A stretch of 64,000 bases of DNA from Fimbriiglobus ruber (GCF_002197845.1 NZ_NIDE01000002.1:744001-808000); one strand, 5' to 3'; shown: positions 41,334 through 50,478, counted from the stretch's first letter. Numbers and translations are program-made. Notes: generated by a model not told the origin, from the letters alone.

Positions 41334-42287
41334 ATGTGGGTTCACGTCGTCGTGGCGGTTCTCGTCGGCGCCGCCGGTCCGCGGGTGACGTCCGAGCCCG
41401 CGGAACTCAAGACGGATTCCGGCACCCTGTTCGGCACACTCGACCTGCCCCCAGGCAAGGGGCCGTTTCCGGTCGTGCTGATCCACCCGGGGTCGGGGCC
41501 GACCGACCGGGACGGGAACCAGGCCCGGCTGAAGAACGACTCGCTCAAATACCTCGGCCGCGCCCTCGCGGCCCGGGGGATCGCGTGCCTCCGCGTCGAC
41601 AAGCGCGGGGTGGCGGCCAGCGCGAAGGCGGGTGCCGCGGAAGCCGACCTCCGGTTCGATACTTACGTGAGCGACGCGGTCCGGTGGATCGGCTGGCTGC
41701 GGGCGGATAAGCGGTTCGGCAAAGTCGGCGTGGTCGGCCACAGCGAGGGGGCGCTCGTCGGCGCGCTCGCCGCCCCGACCGCGCGGGTCGACGCGGTCGT
41801 TCTCCTGTGCGCCACGGGCCGGACGCTCGACGCGCTGTTGCGCGAGCAGTTGAAAAAGAACCTGCCGGACAAACTCTTCGCCCAATCCGAGCCCATCCTG
41901 AACGCGCTGGCGGCCGGCAAGCAAGTGAAGGACGTACCGGCGGAACTGAAGGCCCTCTTCCGCCCGAGCGTCCAGCCGTACCTCATCTCGATCCTCACCC
42001 GCGACCCGATCGCCGCCGTCGCCGCCGTGAAATGCCCGCTCCTGGTCGTGTCCGGGACGACGGACATTCAAGTCACCGAAGTCGATGCGAAGGCACTCTC
42101 GGCCGCGCGGGCCGGGATCAAGGCGGTGCGGATCGAGAACATGAACCACATGCTAAAAGAGATCGAATCGACGAACACGTTCCTCCAGACGGCCCGCACC
42201 TACGCCAACACGGCCACCCCGCTCCACCCGAAACTCGCGGGCGAACTGGCCGCGTTCCTCGCGACCGCGCTCGCCGCGGGCCGGTGA
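41334..42287 (+). CDS. Secreted or periplasmic alpha/beta hydrolase
   Basis: 317 residues from ATG 41334 (a GTG lies 3 nt upstream). The N-terminus MWVHVVVAVLVGAAGPRV is a short signal-like stretch. FPVVLIHPGSGPTDRDGN is the oxyanion-hole region, VGVVGHSEGALVGAL the nucleophile elbow (GHSEG, Ser about 142), LLVVSGTTDIQV the Asp region and ENMNHMLKE the catalytic His. The GSGPTDRDGN motif is typical of the YqiA-like/bem46 group of dienelactone hydrolase-type esterases. It is divergent from the metalloprotease gene, with a 114-bp shared upstream region. Confidence 0.9.
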   Translation: MWVHVVVAVLVGAAGPRVTSEPAELKTDSGTLFGTLDLPPGKGPFPVVLIHPGSGPTDRDGNQARLKNDSLKYLGRALAARGIACLRVDKRGVAASAKAGAAEADLRFDTYVSDAVRWIGWLRADKRFGKVGVVGHSEGALVGALAAPTARVDAVVLLCATGRTLDALLREQLKKNLPDKLFAQSEPILNALAAGKQVKDVPAELKALFRPSVQPYLISILTRDPIAAVAAVKCPLLVVSGTTDIQVTEVDAKALSAARAGIKAVRIENMNHMLKEIESTNTFLQTARTYANTATPLHPKLAGELAAFLATALAAGR

Positions 42288-42583
42288 ATCAACTTACCCG
42301 CGGCCAGGAATGGGGTCTTTCGCCGTCCGGTTGTGGGTGGGGTCGGCGTCCCCGGGAGGTGCGACCTCACCCACAACCCCTCTCCGAAACGGAGAGGGGA
42401 GCAAGTGGGCAACCGTCGGCGGCGCTGGAGGACGCCCTTTTCCTGCTCGGGTTCCCCCTCTCCGCATCGGCGAGGGGGCGAGGGGGCGAGGTCGCGACTT
42501 CCGGACCACGAGAACGTTTACGAGTACGGGCGACCAACGACCTTTCGCGGGCACGACAGGCGTCCGTTGGTCGGAGACAAGCG
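42288..42583. other. Intergenic region with short REP-like hairpins
   Basis: 296 bp without a gene. Two short palindromes occur: CCCCTCTCCGAAACGGAGAGG (about 42376-42398) and CCCTCTCCGCATCGGCGAGG (about 42458-42477), of the REP-like kind scattered in planctomycete genomes. They lie between convergent genes and may terminate transcription. Confidence 0.5.
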
Positions 42584-42736
42584 TCATTTCTGACCGCGCG
42601 AGTAGTAAACCCGGGGTTGAGAACAATCGATAAGATGATATTTATAAGGTTGGTTAACATCGGCTCCCGCCGCGATCGCCGCCATTACACCGACGGCGTC
42701 ACCCGCGGCGATCGCATCGACCAGTTGCTGTTGCAT
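42584..42736 (-). pseudogene. Ankyrin-repeat gene fragment (50 codons)
   Basis: A minus-strand ATG at 42736 opens MQQQLVDAIAAGDAVGVMAA, IAAGADVNQPYKYHL, then loses sense and stops at 42584. LVDAI.AGD...V..AIAAGADVN is the typical start of an ankyrin-repeat protein. It lies 22 nt downstream of the ABC-F stop in the same direction. Confidence 0.5.
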
Positions 42737-42757
42737 GACCTCGGCCCCAACAGTTGG

Positions 42758-44548
42758 TCATTCCGCCCCTTCTAGCTCCTCATACAGCTCGGCCCATTTC
42801 TCCTCGGCCGCGCTTAACTCGTTCGTCACGGACTCGAGTTCGGCCTGCAGACGGAGCGATTCCTGGGAATCGCTCTCGTCCATGTACTTCGTGGTCAGCG
42901 CCTTCTTCCGCTCGTCGAGCTGGGCGATCGATCGCTCCACGGCTTTCTGCTCTTTGCGGATATCCTTCTCGCTCCGCTTGACGGCGCGGGCCACGACGTG
43001 CGTCGGCTTGAGTACCTCGGCGGGCAACTTCTTCCGCACGGTCGCGAGTTCGCGTTCGCCGGCCTCGATCTCCTCGTTCACCTTCTCCAGGTACGCCTCG
43101 TACTTGCCGCTGTAGTTCACCACCCGCCCGTCGCGCACTTCGATGACACAGGTCGCGACTTGACCCGTGAAGTGCCGGTCGTGGCTGGTGAAGATGACGG
43201 TCCCCTCGTAAGACCGCAGCGCGTCGACCAGGGCGTCCACGGTGTCGACGTCCAAGTGGTTACCCGGTTCGTCGAGAATCAGCACATTGTGCCTGCTTAG
43301 CATGAGGGCCGCCAGGCAGAGGCGGGCGCGTTCGCCCCCGGAAAGGACGGAGATTTTCTTCTGGACGTGCGTGCCCTTAAACAGGAACGAGCCGGCCACG
43401 TCGAGGATTTCCTGCTCTTTCTTGCCGAATGCCGCCTGACCGCGGAGGTAGTCGATGACCGTCTTCGACTCCGGCAGGCTGGTGTAAACGTGCTGGGCGT
43501 AGACGCCGAGTTGGCAGCCGTGGCCCCACCGGACCTCGCCGGCGATCGGCTTCAACGAGTCGACGATGGTCCGCAGGAACGTCGTCTTGCCCTGGCCGTT
43601 GTCGCCGACGATCGCCGCCCGGGTGCCGTGGTCGAGTTCCAGGCGAATGTCGCTCGCGATCTGGCGCTCGGGATAGCCGATGGCCAGTTCCTTGCACCTC
43701 AGCGCGATGCCTTTTCGGGGCTCGATCTGTGGCGCGCGGATGCGGACGGCCGGTTCGTCGCCGAGGACGTCGATCGTTTCGAGCTTTTCCAGCGCTTTGC
43801 TCTTCGACTGCGCGAGCTTCGCGGTGGCGGCCCGGGCCTTGTTGCGGGCGATGAAGTCTTCGAGGTGCCGCCGCTTGGCGAGGATCGCTTCGTTCGATCG
43901 CTCGTCGTGCTGCCGCCGTTCGCGCATGAATTCGAGGTAGGCGTCGACCTTTCCGGGGAACGAGGTCAACTTGCCGCGCGACAGGCCGAGCGTGTGGTCG
44001 CAGGTGGCGCCGAGGAACGTCCGGTCGTGCGAGACGATCAGGCAGCCGCCATCGTAGTGCTTGAGGAAGTGTTCGAGCAGAATTTGCGTCCGCAGGTCGA
44101 GGAAGTTGGTCGGTTCGTCGAGGAGCAGCAGGTTCGGTTCGTGGAGCAGGAGGGCGGCCAGCTTCACGCGGGTCTGCCAGCCGCCGGAGAGCTTCTGGAT
44201 CGGGCCGTCGAGGTACGCGCCCTTCAGTTCAAACTCCCCGGCCACCTCGCCGCACTTCCAGTCGGGTTGGCCGCTGTCGCGCATCAGGTAGTCGAGGGCG
44301 GATTCGTCGGGCAGGAACGGGTCGTGCTGGCGGAGGTAGCCGAGGCGCAGATTCGGGTGGCGAATGACCTCCCCGGAATCGAGTTCTTCTTCGCCGAGGA
44401 AGATGCGCAGGAGTGTACTTTTCCCGGCCCCGTTGCGGCCGACGAAGCCGATTTTGAGGTTGTCCGGGATCGTGGCGTCGGCCTCGTCGAGCAGGGTTTG
44501 CTCGCCGTAATGCTTCGAGGCTTTGACAATTTGCAGCAGGCTGGCCAT
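42758..44548 (-). CDS. ABC-F family ATPase (ribosome-associated type)
   Basis: 596 residues. Two ABC domains: Walker A GRNGAGKST and GDNGQGKTT, signatures LSGGWQTRVKLAALLL and LSGGERARLCLAALML, Walker B LLLLDEPTNFLD and VLILDEPGNHLD; the second has Gly in place of the usual Thr (EPTNHLD). Between them lies the charged linker (HLEDFIARNKARAATAKLAQ) typical of ABC-F, and the C-terminus is a coiled coil (AVERSIAQLDERKKALTTKY). No membrane segments, so it acts on ribosomes rather than in transport; closest to Uup/YheS-type proteins. Resistance or housekeeping function cannot be decided. Confidence 0.93.
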   Translation of the reverse strand: MASLLQIVKASKHYGEQTLLDEADATIPDNLKIGFVGRNGAGKSTLLRIFLGEEELDSGEVIRHPNLRLGYLRQHDPFLPDESALDYLMRDSGQPDWKCGEVAGEFELKGAYLDGPIQKLSGGWQTRVKLAALLLHEPNLLLLDEPTNFLDLRTQILLEHFLKHYDGGCLIVSHDRTFLGATCDHTLGLSRGKLTSFPGKVDAYLEFMRERRQHDERSNEAILAKRRHLEDFIARNKARAATAKLAQSKSKALEKLETIDVLGDEPAVRIRAPQIEPRKGIALRCKELAIGYPERQIASDIRLELDHGTRAAIVGDNGQGKTTFLRTIVDSLKPIAGEVRWGHGCQLGVYAQHVYTSLPESKTVIDYLRGQAAFGKKEQEILDVAGSFLFKGTHVQKKISVLSGGERARLCLAALMLSRHNVLILDEPGNHLDVDTVDALVDALRSYEGTVIFTSHDRHFTGQVATCVIEVRDGRVVNYSGKYEAYLEKVNEEIEAGERELATVRKKLPAEVLKPTHVVARAVKRSEKDIRKEQKAVERSIAQLDERKKALTTKYMDESDSQESLRLQAELESVTNELSAAEEKWAELYEELEGAE

Positions 44549-44736
44549 CGCGGAACCCGTCCCCCGGAATCAAAGAGAAAATTGTACGACGTCACGCGGT
44601 AGAAGGCGTGAAATCTGCGCGAGGGAGAGGGGTTGAGAGGTTAGCGAGGTTAGAGAAGAGAGGTAAGAGGTTGCGTCTGATTGATTTTAGGAGAACTCGA
44701 AACACTTGTCCCCGAAGGCTGCTCGCGCCGGCGCTC
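44549..44736. other. Short intergenic region between two minus-strand genes
   Basis: 188 bp between the split Uma2 gene and the ABC-F gene. It contains purine-rich repeats (GAGAGG, TTAGAG, AGAGAGG at 44630-44670). No gene seen. Confidence 0.35.
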
Positions 44737-44980
44737 TCACCTCTGCCCATACGAGGTAAAACCACCGGGTAGTTTGTGCGCCGCCCGGAGTTTGGCGACG
44801 AACGCGGCATACTCGGGCGAAGCCAACCCGCGGTTCAACACGCTCAGGACGGTGGCCAAATCCTCTCGGATCAGCGCAGCCGGGTCGAGCCACAATCCTG
44901 GGAACGCCTCACTCCGGATCACACCATCCTCACCCGGTGCGAGCGGTACGAACTGCTCTCCGCGCAGGATAAGCCAGTCC

Positions 44981-46273
44981 CAGTAGTTTCCATTTTTTGT
45001 CACGACGCATGTGATGGTGGGTTTGGATGTTGCGACTGCTGGAACAGGTACTCGCTGAAGTCATCGAGGATATCCTGATACCGCGGGGGTGTGGATGCCG
45101 CGACCGGTCGGTTTGCCTTCCGGCCATGCGTCTTTGACGGACGGGCGGTCCCGACCAGCCATTGCCACACGTTCCGCAAGAACAGCGACAGCCCGACCAG
45201 CAACAACCGGTACAGTGGATCCCGTGAGGAGGTCCGAGCCCGGGAGTGGTTCAACTGGCGGTAGCTGGCTTCGATCCCGAACCGCGTCCGATACGTCTCG
45301 CGGACATCGACCGGAGACAATCGCACCTTCCAGGTCGCGAAGAACAGCTTCTTCGTGTGCCGCGTCTTCGTGCGGTGGCGGCGATACGACTTGTACGTCA
45401 CGACCAACCGGATGTCGACCGCGTCCTTCCCCGCCCGGTGGGTGTACGGGTACGAGCCCGCCTTCCAGTTCCGGCACGCGCGCATCCCCTTGGCCTTGCG
45501 GCCCCGCTTGGGTTTGCGGCCCCGCATGACCACCGGGATGATGAACGGGAGATTGTGATCCTGGAGCCACGCCATCACCGGCACGGTGAAGAAGTAGCGG
45601 TCGAGGAGAGCCGTCTTGCACACAATCCCGCTGGCCGCCACCTCGGCCCACAGGCGCTCGAGAACGTCGGTCGGCGTCTCCTTGGCGCGGACCCAGGTCA
45701 GGGCCAACGTGTACCGCCAACCGGCGACGACGACACACACGGTGGCATACGTATGGAACTTGGTGGTCCCGCGGTCGGGTTTGCCGCGGCGGAGTTGGCG
45801 GGCACTTTTTTTTGGGGCGCCGTAGTACGGGATGGCATGGTAATCGACCGCCAGGGTGACCGCCCGACCGGCCAATCGGGGCAACAGGGCGGGGAGCCGA
45901 AGCAACCGGTTGAGTCGTCGTTCGAGAGCCGGTACCTGCCGGGGCAGGTGGACCCGGAGGAGGTTCCAGAACGTCTGGTCGTGGGTTCCGGGGTACAGTC
46001 GGTGGACGGCACGGGATAACGACGCGGTGCGAGCCGCCGCCCACACCAGGACCGTCCAGAGCATGGCGGCCGTGCAGACCACCGCATCACCGAACGCGAA
46101 AACGGTTTGGCAATGCTCGGCGGCGGCCGCGAACACCTCGTTGGGGATGACACGAGGCGACAACCGGGTATACACTCCCATGGAACACGGGCTCCTTCCG
46201 TGGAGGGTGATTGCGTGACACAACCCCTTTACCGAACGGAGCCTGTGTTCCCTAGCTCAATTGGAAAGTACTG
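44981..46273 (-). mobile_element. ISH3-like insertion sequence (DDE transposase)
   Basis: Ends CAGTAGTTTCCATT (44981) and, reversed, CAGTACTTTCCAATT (ending 46273) form imperfect terminal repeats. AGTCC is duplicated at 44976-44980 and 46274-46278. Length 1293 bp with one transposase gene. Family assignment rests on the transposase pattern and the 5-bp duplication. Confidence 0.9.
45000..46223 (-). CDS. DDE transposase, ISH3-like
   Basis: 407 residues starting MCHAITLHGRSPCSMGVYTR. DDE features: VTLAVDYHAIPYYG (first Asp, about 123), CKTALLDRYFFTVPVMAWL (second Asp) and TRFGIEASYRQLNHSRARTS (Glu). FIIPVVMRGRKPKRGRKAKG is a basic insert seen in ISH3-type transposases. The open frame is intact. 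IS4-superfamily membership is clear; the ISH3 label is from memory of the FGIE(A)SYRQ and DRYFF motifs. Confidence 0.85.
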   Translation of the reverse strand: MCHAITLHGRSPCSMGVYTRLSPRVIPNEVFAAAAEHCQTVFAFGDAVVCTAAMLWTVLVWAAARTASLSRAVHRLYPGTHDQTFWNLLRVHLPRQVPALERRLNRLLRLPALLPRLAGRAVTLAVDYHAIPYYGAPKKSARQLRRGKPDRGTTKFHTYATVCVVVAGWRYTLALTWVRAKETPTDVLERLWAEVAASGIVCKTALLDRYFFTVPVMAWLQDHNLPFIIPVVMRGRKPKRGRKAKGMRACRNWKAGSYPYTHRAGKDAVDIRLVVTYKSYRRHRTKTRHTKKLFFATWKVRLSPVDVRETYRTRFGIEASYRQLNHSRARTSSRDPLYRLLLVGLSLFLRNVWQWLVGTARPSKTHGRKANRPVAASTPPRYQDILDDFSEYLFQQSQHPNPPSHAS

Positions 46274-46803
46274 AGTCCAGTATTCGATCAGCCACGCGCC
46301 AGAAAAGGTATTCTCGCACACCGTTGCGGCAGTAGGCCCGCATTTTCTCATCCACGTCAACCGTACCCGGGGCGGGAGCCACGTCGGCCACGAGTTCGGG
46401 CGCACCGGACACAAACCCATCGGCGTCCAATTCGATCTGCCCGCCGTACTCCGGGAGTACGATTAGCGCCACATCAGGCTGCATTTCGTTAACCGCGTCG
46501 AGCCGCACGGTCGTGTTCGCACCCGTACACACGCCGGGCATACCAACGTGATACGTGCCGAGCCAGCCAATCAAATCCGCGCGCGGGCCGCCGTGGTACA
46601 GCCAGGTGGAGGTCGACGGAAGATAAACAACGCCGTCGATCAACTCGGCTTTCTTGAGATTCGGCATGGCCGTGTAACGCCGCTCGAATTCGTCCCGGGT
46701 GAGGCGGTCACCGGGGACGAGCGGGGGAATTCGAGCGGTCGGGTCCGGAGGAGCGAACACGAATGCCTCCCGATCGAGGTATTACCCGCCTGCAACTTCG
46801 GGC

Positions 46804-47760
46804 TCAGATCCGGTAAAAATTCGCCGCGTTGTCGTGCAGGATCTTCCGCTGATCGGCCTCGGGGCGGGACGCGATGATCGCGCGGAGGGCCGTCAGCCAC
46901 TCCTTGTACGTCGCGGCCAGCGTCACCACCGGCCAGTCGCCGCCGAACATCACGCGGTCGACGCCGAACGCCCCAATCGTGCCGTTCACCGCCGGCGCGA
47001 GGTCATCCGTCGCCCACTTGCCCTTTTCCCAGCCGTTCGCGATGAATCCGGAGATCTTCGACACCACGTTTTTCTTGGCCGCCAGCGCGTCCATGTCCTT
47101 GCGCCACTGGTCCCATTGTTCCTTCGTGAACTTCGCGCTCGGGTTGCCACAGTGGTCGAGGATGAACCGGGTGCCCGGGCACTGGTCGACCAGCTTGACA
47201 TAGTTCGGCAACTCGGCCGGGCGGACACAGAGGTCATAACTCAGGCCGAGGTCGCCGAGGAGTTGAATCCCCTTCACGAAGTTCGGCTCCAGGCAGTACC
47301 CGGCCGGCGTGGTCGGGACGTGCAGAACTTGCCGTATTCCCTTGACGTACTTGTGGCCCTTGAACGGCGTGATGTACTTGGCGAACGCCTCGCCCGCATT
47401 CGGCCGGCCGGAGATGACGGCCGCACACGTCGGCGTCTTCTTGCTCTCGCAGAGGGCGACGATGTAGTCGGCTTCCTTCTGCTGCTGCTCGGGCACCACA
47501 TCCACTTCCATGTACACGGACTTAACGACGTGCAGCCCGTCGATCGCGGCCGCGTACTCGACCGGGGTGTAGCTCGCGTCGAGCGCGTCGCCCGGCTTCA
47601 GCCAGCCCAGCTTGAATTTGGTCAGATCCCAGAGGTGCTGGTGGGTGTCGATCACGGGCAGCATGGCGGGCTTGTCCTCGGCGGGCGCGGGGGAGAGGCG
47701 GGCGGTGGCCGCGACGGCGGTCGCGGCCAAAAACGCGCGGCGGTTCACGCGGGAGTCCAT
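46804..47760 (-). CDS. Exported amidohydrolase (amidohydrolase-2 / TIM-barrel family)
   Basis: 318 residues. The N-terminus MDSRVNRRAFLAATAVAATA is a twin-arginine-type signal (RRAFLA). VIDTHQHLWDL (HxH metal motif), ISGFIANGW and RVMFGGDWPV (metal-binding Asp) are the features of the amidohydrolase-2 family related to 2-pyrone-4,6-dicarboxylate lactonase and L-rhamnono/fucono-lactonase. LDHCGNPSA contains the expected His. Likely a lactone or amide hydrolase in sugar or aromatic breakdown in the periplasm. The NAD-dependent epimerase gene is divergent upstream, a context often seen for sugar lactone pathways. Confidence 0.9.
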   Translation of the reverse strand: MDSRVNRRAFLAATAVAATARLSPAPAEDKPAMLPVIDTHQHLWDLTKFKLGWLKPGDALDASYTPVEYAAAIDGLHVVKSVYMEVDVVPEQQQKEADYIVALCESKKTPTCAAVISGRPNAGEAFAKYITPFKGHKYVKGIRQVLHVPTTPAGYCLEPNFVKGIQLLGDLGLSYDLCVRPAELPNYVKLVDQCPGTRFILDHCGNPSAKFTKEQWDQWRKDMDALAAKKNVVSKISGFIANGWEKGKWATDDLAPAVNGTIGAFGVDRVMFGGDWPVVTLAATYKEWLTALRAIIASRPEADQRKILHDNAANFYRI

Positions 47761-47847
47761 CGGGGCGGTGTCCTCGCGGGCGGTTAGGGAGAAATCGGGG
47801 AGATTGTACCACTACCCGGGCTGGAATCATAGCCGGCGGCGCGTACC

Positions 47848-48648
47848 ATGCCCGGCATGAGCCAGCCACAACGCGTTCTCGTTACCGGGTCGGCCGGGCG
47901 GGTCGGCCGGGCCGCGGTCAAGGGCCTGACGGCCGCCGGCCACCACGTCGTCGGGTTCGACCGCGTCCCCACGCCGGGACTGCCGCCGGCCCAGAGCCTC
48001 GTCGCCCCCCTGTCCGACGTGGCCGCCTTGCGGGCCGCGGTCGCCGACGGCGTCGACTGCGTGATCCACCTCGCGGCCGCCCCGGACGACGCCGCGTTCC
48101 CCCGCAAGCCGCCGCCGGACGACGGCGACAACTTCCTCTCGGACCTCGTCCCGAGCAACCTGGTCGGGCCGTACCACGTGATGGAGGCAGTCCGGACGGC
48201 GGGCGTCCGCCGGGTGATCCTGGCGAGTACCGGCCAGGTGGTCGACGGCCACCTCCGCTCGGACGACGTCCCCGTGACGGCGACGATGCTCCCGCGGCCG
48301 CGATATCTGTACGCCTGCACCAAGGTGTTCCTCGAAGCGCTGGGCCAAGTCTACGCGACGCAGCACGGGATCACAGTGCTGGCGGTGCGGCTCGGGTGGT
48401 GCCCGCGGGATCTGGGCCAGGTCGCGGAGATCCGTGCCAGCCACCTGGGGCAGGACGTGTTTTTCAGCCCCGGCGACGTGGGTCGGTTCTTCGCGGCGGC
48501 CGTCGGCGCGGAGAAGCTACCACAGTACGCGGTCGTCTACGCCGGCAGCCGGCCGGTCCACAACATGCGGTACGACCTCGACGCACCGCGGAAGTTGTTC
48601 GGGTACGAGCCCCAGGACCAGTGGCCGACGGGGGCGGAAGAGTTTTAA
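47848..48648 (+). CDS. NAD-dependent epimerase/dehydratase (uronate dehydrogenase-like SDR)
   Basis: 266 residues (ATG 47848; a second ATG at 47857 is possible). Extended SDR features: RVLVTGSAGRVGRAAVKGL (TGxxGxxG), HLAAAP at strand 4, catalytic Ser in VILASTGQVV and YLYACTKVFLEAL (YxxxK). Short C-terminal domain as in uronate dehydrogenase-type SDRs. Divergent from the amidohydrolase, so oxidation of a sugar acid followed by lactone hydrolysis is a reasonable hypothesis, not shown by sequence. Confidence 0.9.
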   Translation: MPGMSQPQRVLVTGSAGRVGRAAVKGLTAAGHHVVGFDRVPTPGLPPAQSLVAPLSDVAALRAAVADGVDCVIHLAAAPDDAAFPRKPPPDDGDNFLSDLVPSNLVGPYHVMEAVRTAGVRRVILASTGQVVDGHLRSDDVPVTATMLPRPRYLYACTKVFLEALGQVYATQHGITVLAVRLGWCPRDLGQVAEIRASHLGQDVFFSPGDVGRFFAAAVGAEKLPQYAVVYAGSRPVHNMRYDLDAPRKLFGYEPQDQWPTGAEEF

Positions 48649-48669
48649 TCGCGTCTCACTGGAGAAGCC

Positions 48670-50379
48670 ATGCGAATGACCACGGCGCCCCTCGCGCTGC
48701 TTGCCTGCGCGTTCGCACTCCGTGCCGCGGACGGTCCCAGCGTCATTCGCGTGACGGCCCGGTATCCCGGTGCGAGTGTGCAAGTACTGGACGCGACCGT
48801 CGCCCTGCCGCTCTTGAAGCAAATCCAGGGCACGGAGGGAGTCACGCGCACGGAATCGGAGTCCGCCAAAGACGGGACTTGCGCGATCACGGTCCGGCTC
48901 GACGCGAAGACCGATCCGATGAAAATGCAGGACGTGATCCGGAAGCGTGTCGCGCTGGCCGAGCCGGTTATTCCGGAGAAGTGCAAGCGCAGCGGAATCA
49001 CGGTCCGAACCGATCCGGCCCAACCGGTGGAGTTCTGGTTCGCACTTACAGATACGCGCAACCCGGACGACGTGCGGGATCTCGCGGATCATGCCCGCCA
49101 GGAGTACGCAGACGTCCTGCGCCGCATCCCTGGCGTGAACGAAGTACGGGTTCTCGGAACCACGGCCACGGATTCTTTCCTGCGTATCACACTGGACAAG
49201 GAGAAGCTCCGAGCTCGTGCCGTGTCGGTCGAAGAGGTCCGGGCGGCCGTGCAAGCGACGAACGATGTGGTTACGATCACCGCGACCGACCCGTCGCCGA
49301 AGGGAGATCCTCGACTGGTCATCCGGATTTCCGGACAATTGTCGACTACCCCCAAAACACTCGACGAGATTGTCATCAAGCTGGGTAACGGTCAAAACGT
49401 ACTCCTGCGTGACGTGAGCCGGCTGGAACTCGGTTCGAAAACGCCGAACGAATTGACGACGTTCGGCGGCAAACCCGCGGCGCTGCTCGCAGTCATCGCG
49501 AATCGCGACGCCACTCTCGAACAGCTCGAACCAGCAATCGATTTGCTACGGAAGGCAGCTCCCCCGGGCATGCAGTTCACGATGGCCGTCACGCCCGTTA
49601 CGCCGCGCGTGTTGCGCCTGGAAGTGCTGGTACCCGATGCCAGAACCATGGAGTACACACAGGAAAAGTGCAAGCGGGTGATGGAGAGTGTACTCGTCTG
49701 GAACGACGGGCTCCCGGCCATTTCGTTCACCGACCGGCTCCAAACGAACAGGGCCGAACTGCTGGTAACGTGCAAGCCGGACGCGGACGCGGACGCTCTG
49801 CAAAAGCGCCTCGCGGGCGAGATCCGCGAGGCCACCATCCGCATCTGCGATGTCACCGGGGGCAAGCCGGCGTTCCCCGTTCGCGTCGCGCTCGCGGGGC
49901 CCGACGCCGAGCATTTGTGGAAGTGGTCCGAGGCGATCCGGACGCGTGCCAGAAAGGACGCCCTCGTGAACGATGTCGCGGACTGGCCCGGCCGTGATGT
50001 GACCCGTCACGAGATGAGCTTCAACAAGGAAAAAGCAGAGGAGCTGGGGATCAGTCTGGGTAAGGCCCTTGAGTCCCTAAATTCCCTGACGGAAATGCAC
50101 AAGTTCCGAGGGGAAAAGCCGGACGAGTTGAACAACCTGTTTTTGAAGAATGCGAAAGGAGAATTGGTCCCGTTCACGGCGTTCGCCACGTTGAATCCCG
50201 TGGTGGAGTCCGCGTCGATCTACCGGCTCGGCCTGGAACGGGCCATACGGATCACGGCAAACGCGGCCGACGGGAAATCAGTCACGGACTGCGCCGAAAA
50301 ACTTCACGCCCTGGCCGAGAGCGAGAAAGCGAATCTCAAATTGGCGACCGGCTACCGCGCCGTCATTCTTGTTCCCTGA
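48670..50379 (+). CDS. Exported RND porter-domain-like protein without membrane segments
   Basis: 569 residues. Signal peptide MTTAPLALLACAFALRAADG. The mature part follows the porter (PN/PC) regions of HAE1/AcrB-type RND pumps: VIRVTARYPGASVQVLDATV, LLKQIQGTEGVTRTESESA, VIRKRVALAEPVIPEK, VTVRT-like strand, RIPGVNEVRVLGTTATDSFL, RITLDKEKLRARAVSVEEVR, AAVQATND, then, in the second half, EELGISLGKALESLN, FLKNAKGELVPFTAFATLNP, SIYRLGLERAIRITAN. In true pumps these are interrupted by 12 membrane helices; here none of the hydrophobic blocks exists. It begins 22 nt after the epimerase gene. Perhaps a soluble sensor, chaperone or domesticated porter; the function is unknown. Confidence 0.8.
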   Translation: MRMTTAPLALLACAFALRAADGPSVIRVTARYPGASVQVLDATVALPLLKQIQGTEGVTRTESESAKDGTCAITVRLDAKTDPMKMQDVIRKRVALAEPVIPEKCKRSGITVRTDPAQPVEFWFALTDTRNPDDVRDLADHARQEYADVLRRIPGVNEVRVLGTTATDSFLRITLDKEKLRARAVSVEEVRAAVQATNDVVTITATDPSPKGDPRLVIRISGQLSTTPKTLDEIVIKLGNGQNVLLRDVSRLELGSKTPNELTTFGGKPAALLAVIANRDATLEQLEPAIDLLRKAAPPGMQFTMAVTPVTPRVLRLEVLVPDARTMEYTQEKCKRVMESVLVWNDGLPAISFTDRLQTNRAELLVTCKPDADADALQKRLAGEIREATIRICDVTGGKPAFPVRVALAGPDAEHLWKWSEAIRTRARKDALVNDVADWPGRDVTRHEMSFNKEKAEELGISLGKALESLNSLTEMHKFRGEKPDELNNLFLKNAKGELVPFTAFATLNPVVESASIYRLGLERAIRITANAADGKSVTDCAEKLHALAESEKANLKLATGYRAVILVP

Positions 50380-50478
50380 ATCCGGCCGCGGCTTCGCATC
50401 GGATCGTCGGCGAATCGCACGGGTCAGCAGGGCGTTCCTACCAAGGACGGTACACAAAAACACAAACCAAAAAGCAAA

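Larger units (their letters stand above)
44737..46760 (-). pseudogene. Uma2-family endonuclease-like gene split by an ISH3-like element
   Basis: The N-terminal part (46760 to 46274) has LTRDEFERRYTAMPNLKKAE, LIDGVVYLPSTSTWLYHG, MQPDVALIVLPE and GAPELVADVAPAPGTVDVD, KMRAYCRNGVREYLFWRVAD; the C-terminal part (44980 to 44737) has WLILRGEQFVPLAPGEDGVI. Removing the insertion and one AGTCC copy restores RILD-WLILRG and a 241-residue protein of normal Uma2 (DUF820) length. The PD-(D/E)xK core is present (QPD...E....D). The family is vastly expanded in planctomycetes and cyanobacteria; biological role unknown. Insertion inactivates it. Confidence 0.88.

Noticed and set aside
40515-42149. A 544-codon frame extending the metalloprotease gene upstream
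   Set aside because: The upstream part is the antisense shadow of the alpha/beta hydrolase gene; a signal peptide starts at 41219.
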